From JAGPUQ01 sp036961295 (GTDB lineage: Bacteria; Pseudomonadota; Gammaproteobacteria; Pseudomonadales; Porticoccaceae): a stretch of DNA of 64,000 nt. Both the position numbers and the translations under genes were made by a program. Below are positions 50,726-58,320 of this stretch, piece after piece; within the stretch, counting starts at the first letter, position 1; each line of letters begins with the position of its first letter. Below the pieces are notes generated by a model. The model saw only the letters and a program-made list of their open reading frames with translations, was not told the origin of the DNA and did no database searches. The stretch is from NCBI GenBank assembly GCA_036961295.1, contig JBALVX010000002.1, forward strand, positions 558,001-622,000, written 5' to 3'.

Positions 50726-51472
50726 TTAGTTGTGGTGGTGATCGTGATGATGGGTATACAGGGCTTGCCGCGACCCGAACAACTCGACAAATGCCGGATC
50801 GGCGGACACTTGCTCGGGGCTGCCGTGACAGCAGATATGGCGATTTAAGCACACCACCTCGTCGGTAGCCGCCATCACCAAATGCAAGTCGTGGGATACC
50901 ATCAAAATACCGCAGTGCAGATGGGTGCGAATATCCGCAATAAGCTGGTACAGCGCTTCCTGTCCGGTTACGTCTACGCCCTGCACCGGTTCGTCGAGCA
51001 CCAGTAAATTGGGCTTGCGCAGCAAGGCGCGGGCTAGTAATACACGCTGGGTTTCGCCGCCGGATAAGGCTCGCAAAGGTCGGTTTATCAGGTGGGCAAC
51101 ACCGGTTTCTGTTAACGCTTCGAGGCACAGGGTTTTGTCGTGCTCAGCCAATTGCAGGAAGCGGTCAACCCGCAGCGGTAAAGTGGGGTCTATCACTAGT
51201 TTTTGTGGCATATAGCCGATGCGCAGTCCCGCAGCGCGAGTCACCTCGCCGCCGTCGGGCTTGAGTAAGCCGAGGGCTATTTTAACGAGGGTGGTTTTAC
51301 CGCAGCCGCTGGGGCCGATTAACGACAGTAATCGCCCCGGCATCAGGTCGATGTCGACATGATCCAATACCGTCTGGCCATCGTAGTGTTTTTCGATGCC
51401 GCGCAGAGATAGCAGTGGCTCGATCCCATTGGTGGGTAACTTGGGTTGGTTTAAGGAGGCTTTGTCTAGCAT
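50726..51472 (-). CDS. znuC: Zinc ABC transporter ATP-binding protein ZnuC
   Basis: ATPase of the zinc importer. The 248-residue protein has Walker A GPSGCGKTT near 53-61, signature LSGGETQRVLLARALL, Walker B LLVLDEP and the H-loop SHDLHLVM. The C-terminus ends in a His-rich tail (THHHDHHH), common in zinc-handling proteins. It lies 61 bases after zur on the same strand and 14 bases before znuB. Confidence 0.96.
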   Translation of the reverse strand: MLDKASLNQPKLPTNGIEPLLSLRGIEKHYDGQTVLDHVDIDLMPGRLLSLIGPSGCGKTTLVKIALGLLKPDGGEVTRAAGLRIGYMPQKLVIDPTLPLRVDRFLQLAEHDKTLCLEALTETGVAHLINRPLRALSGGETQRVLLARALLRKPNLLVLDEPVQGVDVTGQEALYQLIADIRTHLHCGILMVSHDLHLVMAATDEVVCLNRHICCHGSPEQVSADPAFVELFGSRQALYTHHHDHHHN

Positions 51473-51533
51473 AAGGGCCGCTCGGGCGTCATTGGTGTTG
51501 TTGGTTTTGTAAAAATTGCTTACGTTGTGGGGT

Positions 51534-52013
51534 TTATTGGCACTGCGGACACAGCCCGATTATTTCCAGTGCATGTGTTTCCACCATAAAGCCCGATTTC
51601 GCCGCAGTGCTGGCGATGGCCTGGTCAATATTGTCCGCGCTGCATTCCGCGACACTGCCGCAGGCTTTGCACAGCATAAAGAGATCGCTGTGGTCGGCAC
51701 CGGGAAAGGGGCAGCCGACAAAGGCGTTGAGCGAGGCGATGCGGTGGATCAAACCCCGGGTAAGTAAAAAATCCAGTGCGCGATACACGGTGGGCGGCAT
51801 TATCTGCTTGCCCTGCTCCGCCGATAATTGTTCGATGACGTGATAGGCGCCCACCGGTTTATGACTTTGCCAGATCAGCCGCAATACAGCTTCGCGGGTC
51901 GTGGTAAGCCGAGCACCCTGCGCCTTGCATAGGGTTTGCGCTTGAGTCAGGGCGGCATTGAGACAGCGGCCGTGATCGTGTTTGCGGTGAGCAACGGTGG
52001 TATTAGTGATCAT
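51534..52013 (-). CDS. zur: Zinc uptake regulator Zur (Fur family)
   Basis: Zinc-responsive repressor. The 159-residue protein has the Fur-family winged helix (LTTTREAVLRLIWQSHKPVGAYHVI; PPTVYRALDFLLTRGLIHRI). Its structural zinc site uses CKACG and CPQC at the end. The pattern FVGCPFPGADHSDLFMLCKACG is closer to Zur than to Fur. The open frame extends to 52067, but the ATG at 52013 has a G-rich ribosome binding site. It is followed by znuC-znuB and faces znuA, with a Zur box in its own promoter. Confidence 0.94.
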   Translation of the reverse strand: MITNTTVAHRKHDHGRCLNAALTQAQTLCKAQGARLTTTREAVLRLIWQSHKPVGAYHVIEQLSAEQGKQIMPPTVYRALDFLLTRGLIHRIASLNAFVGCPFPGADHSDLFMLCKACGSVAECSADNIDQAIASTAAKSGFMVETHALEIIGLCPQCQ

Positions 52014-52051
52014 CGTGCGTCCCCCGTGGTGATGGGTTTTGTCTTGGTAAA

Positions 52052-52066
52052 TGTTATGATATAACA
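52052..52066. promoter_or_regulatory. Zur box in front of zur
   Basis: TGTTATGATATAACA, arms TGTTAT and ATAACA around three bases, is close to the core of the Zur site known from enterobacteria. It lies 39 bases upstream of the zur start, so zur-znuCB should be zinc-repressed. Confidence 0.8.
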
Positions 52067-52175
52067 ATACGTAAAGCTATAGTAGAGTTTTGGCCAACTT
52101 GCAAAGCGGCCGGTAGTGATTTTTGTCAGCGTCAGATTGGCAGGGTTTTGCAGGATAGGGCGCTAAAAGAATTAA

Positions 52176-52187
52176 ATGTTATAACAT
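52176..52187. promoter_or_regulatory. Zur box in front of znuA
   Basis: ATGTTATAACAT is a perfect 12-base palindrome with the same TGTTAT/ATAACA arms as the box 110 bases away. It lies directly upstream of the first possible znuA start codons. Confidence 0.8.
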
Positions 52188-52197
52188 ATCAAAATCC

Positions 52198-53205
52198 GTG
52201 GTAAATATGTCCCCTTACATTGTCGTTAAAACTCTATTATCCAGCGAATCCCAGCGACTGCAGGGAGGATATGCATCGAGTATTAACCGTTTGCGGCTTA
52301 TTGGCTTGCTGGCACTTGGTTCACTGATTGGGCTGGCTTCGATCGCGCCTGCTGTTATGGCAAGCGCAGGGGAGAAGCCGGCCATAGACGTGAAGCCAGT
52401 AATACTGACCAGCATAAAACCCTTAACGATGATCGCCGCTGCGGTGCTCGGTGACGAGGTAGAGGTCAGGCAGTTATTGCCCGACCAGGAAATCCCCCAT
52501 CATTATGCCCTCCGGGTGTCGGATCGTCGTCTGTTTGATCAAGGCCAGTTGGTGCTGTGGATTGGCCCCGAGCTGGAAACCTTCATGGGCGCGCTGGTGG
52601 CTGAGCGCGAGCCGCGCAGTGTTATAAGGGCTGCGGAGTTGAGCGGAATAGTATGGCCAGAGACGACGGAGCGGGGCAGGGATTATCACCTATGGCTCAA
52701 TCCCGATAATGCTCTGCTTATCGCTCGTACTTTAGTGCTGCAGGTCAGTGAATTGAGCGGAGTTAATAAGGCCGTATTAAAGGCCCGGCTGCAGAATTTC
52801 GAGGGCGAGATCGCTACTTTAAAGCAGGTAGTAGGTGAGCGCTTACTCACCCTAAAAGATAATAAATTCATAGTAGATCACGATGCCTTTCGTCATTTCA
52901 CCGAGACTTTTGGCCTGCACAGCGCGGGGTATTTACGCGATAGTTCCGGGCTTGAAATTGGCGCTCGGGCCCGAGCTAAAATAATGAGTCAGGAGGGGGT
53001 TCGTTGTGTGATCGCAGAACCCGAATCGCGGATCGACCGACTGCAGGGGCTGGCGACAAAATGGCATGCTAATTTGGCGATTATTGATCCTCTGGGTGCA
53101 AAGGCAACAGGGTTTGAAGGCCAGCCCGAGGTGGAATTTAGCGCTTATGCAGGCCTGATAAATACTGTCACTGAGGGTTTTGTTGACTGCCTTGAGCTTC
53201 GATAA
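52198..53205 (+). CDS. znuA: Zinc ABC transporter substrate-binding protein ZnuA
   Basis: Periplasmic zinc receptor. The protein has ligand histidines in IPHHYAL (101-102) and DYHLWLNP (His164), and a further pair in IVDHDAFRHF. A hydrophobic signal segment RLIGLLALGSLIGLASIAPAVMAS lies at about 33-56. The start is unclear: GTG 52198 or ATG 52207 keep the frame but lack a ribosome binding site and lie only 10-20 bases after the Zur box. The best site, GGGAGGAT before ATG 52271, opens a frame (MHRVLTVCGLLAC) that stops after 18 codons. A one-base shift there would give a normal signal peptide, so a frameshift or a sequencing error is possible. Confidence 0.88.
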   Translation: MVNMSPYIVVKTLLSSESQRLQGGYASSINRLRLIGLLALGSLIGLASIAPAVMASAGEKPAIDVKPVILTSIKPLTMIAAAVLGDEVEVRQLLPDQEIPHHYALRVSDRRLFDQGQLVLWIGPELETFMGALVAEREPRSVIRAAELSGIVWPETTERGRDYHLWLNPDNALLIARTLVLQVSELSGVNKAVLKARLQNFEGEIATLKQVVGERLLTLKDNKFIVDHDAFRHFTETFGLHSAGYLRDSSGLEIGARARAKIMSQEGVRCVIAEPESRIDRLQGLATKWHANLAIIDPLGAKATGFEGQPEVEFSAYAGLINTVTEGFVDCLELR

Positions 53206-53338
53206 GAAAGGCGAATAGGCAGCAAACAGATATTTCTGCCCGGGATCGTTTCGGTAGATATCAAACCAGTTTTTATCCATTTCCCGCGCGAACCGGCTGC
53301 TTTGCGGTATCCTTCCGGCCATTGCCGAGAGAGAGATT

Positions 53339-56092
53339 ATGACTGCCACAACTCCGTCTGAAAAATCGTCCAATACCGGGCCCCTGGTATTGGTAGATGG
53401 TTCCTCGTATTTATATCGAGCCTTCCACGCCTTGCCACCGCTGGTGACATCCAAAGGCCAGCCCACGGGTGCGGTAAAGGGGGTGATTTCGATGCTGCGC
53501 CGCATGGTGAAGGATTACCCGGATAGTGTGGTGACCGTGGTGTTCGACGCCAAGGGCAAAACCTTTCGCGATGAGCTTTACGCTGAATACAAATCTCACC
53601 GTCCACCAATGCCGGACGATTTACGCACGCAGATTCAACCCATTCACGACATTGTACGAGCCATGGGTTTGCCATTAGTCATCGTCGAAGGCGTAGAGGC
53701 GGACGACGTGATTGGCACCCTGGCGGTTTATACCAGTGGCAAGGGAGGCAAGGTGGTGATTTCCACCGGTGATAAAGATATGGCGCAGTTGGTGGATGAG
53801 CGCGTCACGCTGGTGAATACCATGACGGATACCGTGCTGGACCCTGCGGGGGTGAAGGATAAGTTCGGGGTGCCGCCGGAGCTGATTATTGATTATCTCG
53901 CTTTAGTGGGGGATAAATCCGACAACATTCCCGGGGTGGCCGGGGTGGGTGAAAAGACGGCACTGGCGCTGCTCAACGGGCTAGGCGATATGGACGCGAT
54001 TTACGCCGATCTTGAAAAAGTGCGGGAGCTGGAGTTTCGTGGCGCGAAAAAAATGCCGGAAAAACTGGCTGAACATAAAGACGATGGCTTCCTGTCTCGC
54101 ACGCTCGCCACCATCAAACTGGATGTGGAGCTGGATTTCGGCATCGACGATCTTGATATGGCCGCACCCGATACCGAGCAGTTGCGGAGTTTGTACCAGG
54201 AGATGGAGTTTAGAGGCTGGACGGACGAGCTAGGTTCTAGTGAAGCCGCTTCGGCACCGTCTATAGCCGCCGCCGAAACCATCGAAAAACATTATCAAAC
54301 CGTGCTCGAAACCGCCGAGTTTGAGGTCTGGCTTGAGCGCTTAAGCAAAGCTGAGTTATTCGCCTTCGACACCGAAACCACCAGCCTCAATTATATGCAG
54401 GCCGAATTGGTGGGCCTGTCGTTTGCCATTGAGCCGGGCGAAGCCGCCTATGTGCCGCTGGCTCACGATTATTTGGGTGCACCCGCCCAGCTCGATCGCA
54501 ACTGGGTACTCGAACGCCTCAAGCCGCTGCTGGAAGACCCCGCGCTGCGCAAGGTTGGGCAAAATCTGAAATACGATACCAATGTGTTGGCCCGTTACGA
54601 CATAGCGTTACGCGGCGTAGCCTACGACACCATGCTGGAGTCCTACGTGCTCGACTCCGTCGGTTCCCGCCACGATATGGATACCCTGGCGCTAAAACAC
54701 CTCGGTGAAAGCACCATCCATTTTAAAGACATTGCCGGTAAGGGGGCAGGGCAGCTTACCTTTAATCAAATCGAGCTAGAGCAAGCTGCACCCTATGCGG
54801 CAGAAGATGCCGACGTGACATTGCGGCTGCATCAGGCTTTGTGGCCCAGGCTGGAGGCCGAACCGACCCTGAAGTCGATATTTGAGGCTATTGAAATACC
54901 CCTGATGCCGGTTATTTCCCGTATTGAACGCAATGGGGTGCGGGTGGATTCGGCCTTGCTGGGCAAGCACAGCGAAGAGCTAGGCGCGCGCATTATCGAT
55001 ATCGAGCGCACAGTTCACGAGCTGGCAGGGGAGCCCTTTAATCTGAGTTCGCCAAAGCAGCTGGGCGTAATTCTGTTTGAGAAACTCGGCTTGCCGATTA
55101 TCAAAAAGACACCGAAGGGCCAGCCCTCGACGGCGGAAGAAGTGATGCAAGAACTCGCGCTCGACTACCCGCTGCCCAAACAGGTGCTGAAATACCGCAG
55201 CCTGAGCAAACTGAAATCGACCTACAGCGACAAGCTGCCGACCATGGTTGACCCGGATAGCGGGCGGATACACACCTCTTATCACCAGGCGGTAACAGCC
55301 ACCGGGCGACTGTCGTCCTCCGATCCCAATCTGCAAAATATTCCCATACGCACGGAAGAGGGACGGCGTATCCGCCAGGCCTTTATTGCTGGGCCGGGCA
55401 ACAAATTAATCGCGGCGGATTACTCCCAAATTGAATTGCGCATCATGGCCCACCTTTCCGGAGATGAGGGTTTGTGCCGCGCCTTCGCCGAAGGTTTAGA
55501 CGTGCACCGGGCCACGGCGGCGGAGGTTTTTGGGGTGACTCTGGAGGAGGTAACGAGCGACCAGCGTCGCAATGCCAAGGCGATAAACTTCGGTTTAATC
55601 TACGGTATGTCTGCCTTTGGCCTGGGGCGGCAGCTCAATTTGGGTCGCAACCAGGCTCAGGAATACATCGACCTCTACTTTGCGCGCTACCCTGGAGTTA
55701 AAGGTTATATGGAATCCACTCGCGAGACCGCGGCAGAGCAGGGCTATGTGGAAACCCTGTTTGGGCGGCGGCTGTACTTGCCAGAAATTAATGCCCGCAA
55801 CGGTATGCGGCGCCAGGCTGCCGAGCGCACTGCGATCAATGCGCCGATGCAGGGTACGGCGGCAGACATTATCAAGCGGGCGATGATTGCGGTGGACCAA
55901 TGGCTCGCAGAGAGTGACCTGGATGCCAAAATGGTAATGCAGGTACACGATGAACTGGTGCTAGAAGTGCCGGAAGCAGAGGTGGACGAGGTCGCGGCAA
56001 CCCTGGCTACACTCATGTCATCGGCTGCGGAGCTGGTGGTGCCCTTACTGGTTGATGTCGGGGTGGGCGACAACTGGGATCAGGCGCATTGA
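53339..56092 (+). CDS. polA: DNA polymerase I
   Basis: Repairs DNA and replaces Okazaki RNA primers. The 917-residue protein (E. coli 928) has three domains. The first is the 5'-3' exonuclease (1 to about 290, beginning LVLVDGSSYLYRAFHALPPL). The 3'-5' proofreading domain has its Asp and Glu in FAFDTETTSL near 341-350. The polymerase has motif A DYSQIELRIMAHLSGD near 694, the O helix RRNAKAINFGLIYGMSAFGL and motif C QVHDELVLEVP near 868. All key acidic residues are present. The neighbourhood znuA/polA/sRNA/engB is as in Pseudomonas. Confidence 0.97.
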   Translation: MTATTPSEKSSNTGPLVLVDGSSYLYRAFHALPPLVTSKGQPTGAVKGVISMLRRMVKDYPDSVVTVVFDAKGKTFRDELYAEYKSHRPPMPDDLRTQIQPIHDIVRAMGLPLVIVEGVEADDVIGTLAVYTSGKGGKVVISTGDKDMAQLVDERVTLVNTMTDTVLDPAGVKDKFGVPPELIIDYLALVGDKSDNIPGVAGVGEKTALALLNGLGDMDAIYADLEKVRELEFRGAKKMPEKLAEHKDDGFLSRTLATIKLDVELDFGIDDLDMAAPDTEQLRSLYQEMEFRGWTDELGSSEAASAPSIAAAETIEKHYQTVLETAEFEVWLERLSKAELFAFDTETTSLNYMQAELVGLSFAIEPGEAAYVPLAHDYLGAPAQLDRNWVLERLKPLLEDPALRKVGQNLKYDTNVLARYDIALRGVAYDTMLESYVLDSVGSRHDMDTLALKHLGESTIHFKDIAGKGAGQLTFNQIELEQAAPYAAEDADVTLRLHQALWPRLEAEPTLKSIFEAIEIPLMPVISRIERNGVRVDSALLGKHSEELGARIIDIERTVHELAGEPFNLSSPKQLGVILFEKLGLPIIKKTPKGQPSTAEEVMQELALDYPLPKQVLKYRSLSKLKSTYSDKLPTMVDPDSGRIHTSYHQAVTATGRLSSSDPNLQNIPIRTEEGRRIRQAFIAGPGNKLIAADYSQIELRIMAHLSGDEGLCRAFAEGLDVHRATAAEVFGVTLEEVTSDQRRNAKAINFGLIYGMSAFGLGRQLNLGRNQAQEYIDLYFARYPGVKGYMESTRETAAEQGYVETLFGRRLYLPEINARNGMRRQAAERTAINAPMQGTAADIIKRAMIAVDQWLAESDLDAKMVMQVHDELVLEVPEAEVDEVAATLATLMSSAAELVVPLLVDVGVGDNWDQAH

Positions 56093-56224
56093 CCTAAACC
56101 CACCCAAATGGGCCTTATTGTTAACTCGAGAGGGAGGAAATGAGGGCAGAGCACATAGTTTTACTGGAAATTTAAAAATTGTGAACTATTCTCAAGTGCC
56201 CCAGTCATAGTTAGCGTAAGTTGC

Positions 56225-56255
56225 ATTACTTATAGTTTTTATTACTTATAGTTTT
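56225..56255. repeat. 16-bp-period direct repeat in the sRNA promoter region
   Basis: ATTACTTATAGTTTT occurs at 56225-56239 and again at 56241-56255. Each copy carries a TATAGT that could act as a -10 element. Confidence 0.85.
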
Positions 56256-56321
56256 GAAGTCTTACTACTTTGAGCGGACCAGGTACCCTCCCCCTCTAGG
56301 CGTGACCTGGTTCAATACCTT

Positions 56322-56349
56322 ACCGGTGCTAAGTGCACCGGTTTTTTTT
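56322..56349 (+). terminator. Rho-independent terminator of the polA-engB sRNA
   Basis: ACCGGTGC (56322-56329) pairs with GCACCGGT (56335-56342) around five bases, followed by T residues to 56349. Confidence 0.92.
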
Positions 56350-56440
56350 GCCTGTTTTTTGCGCTCACGACTCGCTGCACCTGCCTTTGAGCGCCCTTGA
56401 ACACGTCAATGAACTAGTTTGGTGCGTATTTTGTTCGCGT

Positions 56441-57079
56441 TTAATCCTGATGTTCGGGAGATTCAGGCACGACGGGGTGCAACCAGCCCATTAACGTAGC
56501 TTCGAGCTCCGGTAGGCCGACCTTTTTTAGCGATGAAAAGGTCTGTATTGATACCCTGTCGCCGTATCCGGCGTCCGCCAGGTGTTTTTTTACCCCCAGC
56601 AGGCTGGCTTGCGCCGGGCCACGCTTGAGCTTGTCAGATTTGGTTAGTAGCAGGTGGACGGGTAACTCAGCCGTCATCGCCCATTCCACCATATGCCAGT
56701 CGAACTCCTGCAAGGGGTGGCGAATATCCATTAGTAACACCAGTCCCGCCAGTGATTGCCGGTCGCGGAGGTACTCGGCTAAATGTCGATCCCACTCGGC
56801 TTTCATCGCCTTGGGCACTTTGGCATAACCATAGCCGGGCAAATCGACCAGCCGGGTATCGGGGTTCAGCGTAAAAAAATTGATCAGGCGCGTGCGCCCC
56901 GGGGTTTTACTGGTGCGCGCCAGCTTGCCTTGGCGGGTCAGTGTATTGATGGCGCTGGATTTACCCGCGTTGGAGCGTCCGGCAAAGGCGACTTCTACGC
57001 CGGTATCCGCAGGGCATTCGGCTAGCGAAGGAGCACTTTTGAAAAACGCAGCTTGGTGGAAAGGGGTGGCGTTAGTCAC
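56441..57079 (-). CDS. engB: Ribosome biogenesis GTPase EngB (YihA/YsxC)
   Basis: Essential GTPase for large-subunit assembly. The 212-residue protein has G1 GRSNAGKSS near 34-42, switch region SKTPGRTRLINFF, G3 DLPGYGYAKVP and G4 TKSDKL. Length is that of the family (E. coli 210). The start is probably GTG at 57079. It faces polA across the sRNA region, as in E. coli and Pseudomonas. Confidence 0.96.
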   Translation of the reverse strand: MTNATPFHQAAFFKSAPSLAECPADTGVEVAFAGRSNAGKSSAINTLTRQGKLARTSKTPGRTRLINFFTLNPDTRLVDLPGYGYAKVPKAMKAEWDRHLAEYLRDRQSLAGLVLLMDIRHPLQEFDWHMVEWAMTAELPVHLLLTKSDKLKRGPAQASLLGVKKHLADAGYGDRVSIQTFSSLKKVGLPELEATLMGWLHPVVPESPEHQD

Positions 57080-57140
57080 GCGTAGGTATCTCGTTTTAGT
57101 GGGGCTGGGAAGCGGAATGTCATACTGGAAGCTATATCGA

Positions 57141-57169
57141 TTAGCTCGTGATCTGGATTAGTATATAAT
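57141..57169 (+). promoter_or_regulatory. Promoter for the cytochrome c4 gene
   Basis: A perfect TATAAT (57164-57169) has TTAGCT (57141-57146) 17 bases upstream. The leader to the start codon would be about 205 bases and contains the AGAA-type repeats. Confidence 0.6.
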
Positions 57170-57253
57170 GCGCCGTCGGTTTAGCCGGTGGATTTCAGGG
57201 CTCACAGTGTAGCTAAACTGCGGCTTTCATACACCTCGGACTTACATCGTGGC

Positions 57254-57369
57254 CCAGAATTACAGCTAGACCTACAGTCAAAACGACACGCTATCGTCAG
57301 AAAATACGAATCAAGCGCAGAACTACAGTGCAGAACAGCTGTAAAGAACTGCAGCAAAGAACCACAGTA
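57254..57369 (+). repeat. Degenerate AGAAxTACAG repeats in the cytochrome c4 leader
   Basis: Units like AGAATTACAG, AGACCTACAG, AGAACTACAG, AGAACAGCTG, AGAACTGCAG and AGAACCACAG start at about 57255, 57268, 57319, 57332, 57345 and 57358. The last four are spaced by 13 bases. They lie in the untranslated leader just before the ribosome binding site AAGGA. Confidence 0.6.
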
Positions 57370-57380
57370 AGGATCAAACC

Positions 57381-58019
57381 ATGAGAACAATGATTGTTGC
57401 CTTAACCGGCATCGCAGCATTAATGCTGTTTCAACCCACGTTAGCCGCCGGTGATGCCGATGCGGGTAAAGGTAAAGCCGCCGCCTGTGCCGCCTGTCAT
57501 GGCAGCGATGGCAATAGCGCCGCGGCGTCGTTCCCCCGCCTGGCAGGTTTGGGTGAAAAATATTTGCTCAAGCAACTCGTCGATATTCAGTCGGGTGATC
57601 GACCGATTGCCGAAATGACCGGCTTGCTGACCGGTTTGAGTGAGCAGGATTTGGCCGATATTGCGGCATTTTACGATGATCAAACACCCAGGCTTGCCGG
57701 TGCCAGAGACGACACCAAGTCGTTGACCCTGGGCGAGAGAGTGTATCGTGCGGGCAATTTGAAAACCGGAGTGCCAGCGTGTACTGGTTGTCACTCGCCA
57801 TCGGGCAATGGCAATGCGCCAGCGGGTTATCCGATGTTGGGTGGCCAGCATGCGGACTATCTTGCGAAACAGTTACATGCGTTCCGCACCGGTGCTCACG
57901 ACGAAGAGGACCCTGGCGCCCGTCAAAATGATGAATCCAAAGTGATGCGTGGCGTTGCCGCACAGATGAACGATCAGGAAATCAAAGCCGTTGCTAACTA
58001 TATCTCTGGTTTGCATTAA
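57381..58019 (+). CDS. Dihaem cytochrome c4
   Basis: Periplasmic electron carrier, a likely donor to terminal oxidases. The 212-residue precursor has a signal peptide cleaved near LAAGDA and two similar cytochrome c halves. These have haem motifs CAACH (36-40) and CTGCH (134-138), and methionine ligands probably in IAEMTG and KVMRGV. The pattern MLGGQHADYLAKQL is typical of c4. Together with the adjacent dsbA this is the Pseudomonas arrangement. A terminator follows 50 bases after the stop. Confidence 0.95.
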   Translation: MRTMIVALTGIAALMLFQPTLAAGDADAGKGKAAACAACHGSDGNSAAASFPRLAGLGEKYLLKQLVDIQSGDRPIAEMTGLLTGLSEQDLADIAAFYDDQTPRLAGARDDTKSLTLGERVYRAGNLKTGVPACTGCHSPSGNGNAPAGYPMLGGQHADYLAKQLHAFRTGAHDEEDPGARQNDESKVMRGVAAQMNDQEIKAVANYISGLH

Positions 58020-58067
58020 CAGGCTTGCATTAACAGTGTGAGACACACTCCAGGCGTAAGGACCACC

Positions 58068-58093
58068 AAAAGGCAGCTTCGGCTGCTTTTTTT
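58068..58093 (+). terminator. Terminator after cytochrome c4
   Basis: GCAGC (58073-58077) and GCTGC (58082-58086) enclose a TTCG tetraloop, with A residues before and a T7 run after. Confidence 0.88.
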
Positions 58094-58320
58094 GTGGCCG
58101 TAACTTTATCTTCCCGCGACCTCGTCGAGTCAGCGGCCTGCCGGTAAAGAATAATTTAAGGTGATTTTGCTATCGATGCCCTTGCAACACGCTCGGGAAC
58201 CTGAATAATAAGTAGGGTCTATACTGTGGCCTCAACAACAGGCATGAAGCTCAAGTTTGTAGCTTAAGCCCACAAACGTTGCCACTTAACATACCCGCGA
58301 CCTTTAAGGATGTAACACTC

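Larger units (their letters stand above)
56215..56349 (+). ncRNA. Candidate small RNA between polA and engB (Spot 42/ErsA position)
   Basis: The 348-base gap after polA holds no gene but a clear RNA layout. A nine-base-pair hairpin (56276-56284 with 56305-56313) exposes a C-rich 20-base loop containing CCCTCCCCCTC, able to pair with Shine-Dalgarno sequences. A linker and a strong terminator ending in eight T residues follow. Spot 42 in enterobacteria and ErsA in Pseudomonas occupy this polA-engB position. A possible envelope-stress-type promoter, GAACTA (56183-56188) and TCATA (56205-56209) spaced by 16 bases, would start near 56215 and give about 135 nucleotides. Two TATAGT elements in the 16-bp repeat at 56225-56255 are an alternative. 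The 5' end is therefore uncertain. Confidence 0.65.

Noticed and set aside
50712..51128. Long N-terminal extension of znuB
   Set aside because: It overlaps znuC in another frame and gives an Arg/Pro/Ser-rich sequence typical of a shadow frame.
57188..57370. 60-codon open frame before cytochrome c4
   Set aside because: It consists of the leader repeats, has no ribosome binding site and no domain, and ends at the c4 ribosome binding site.
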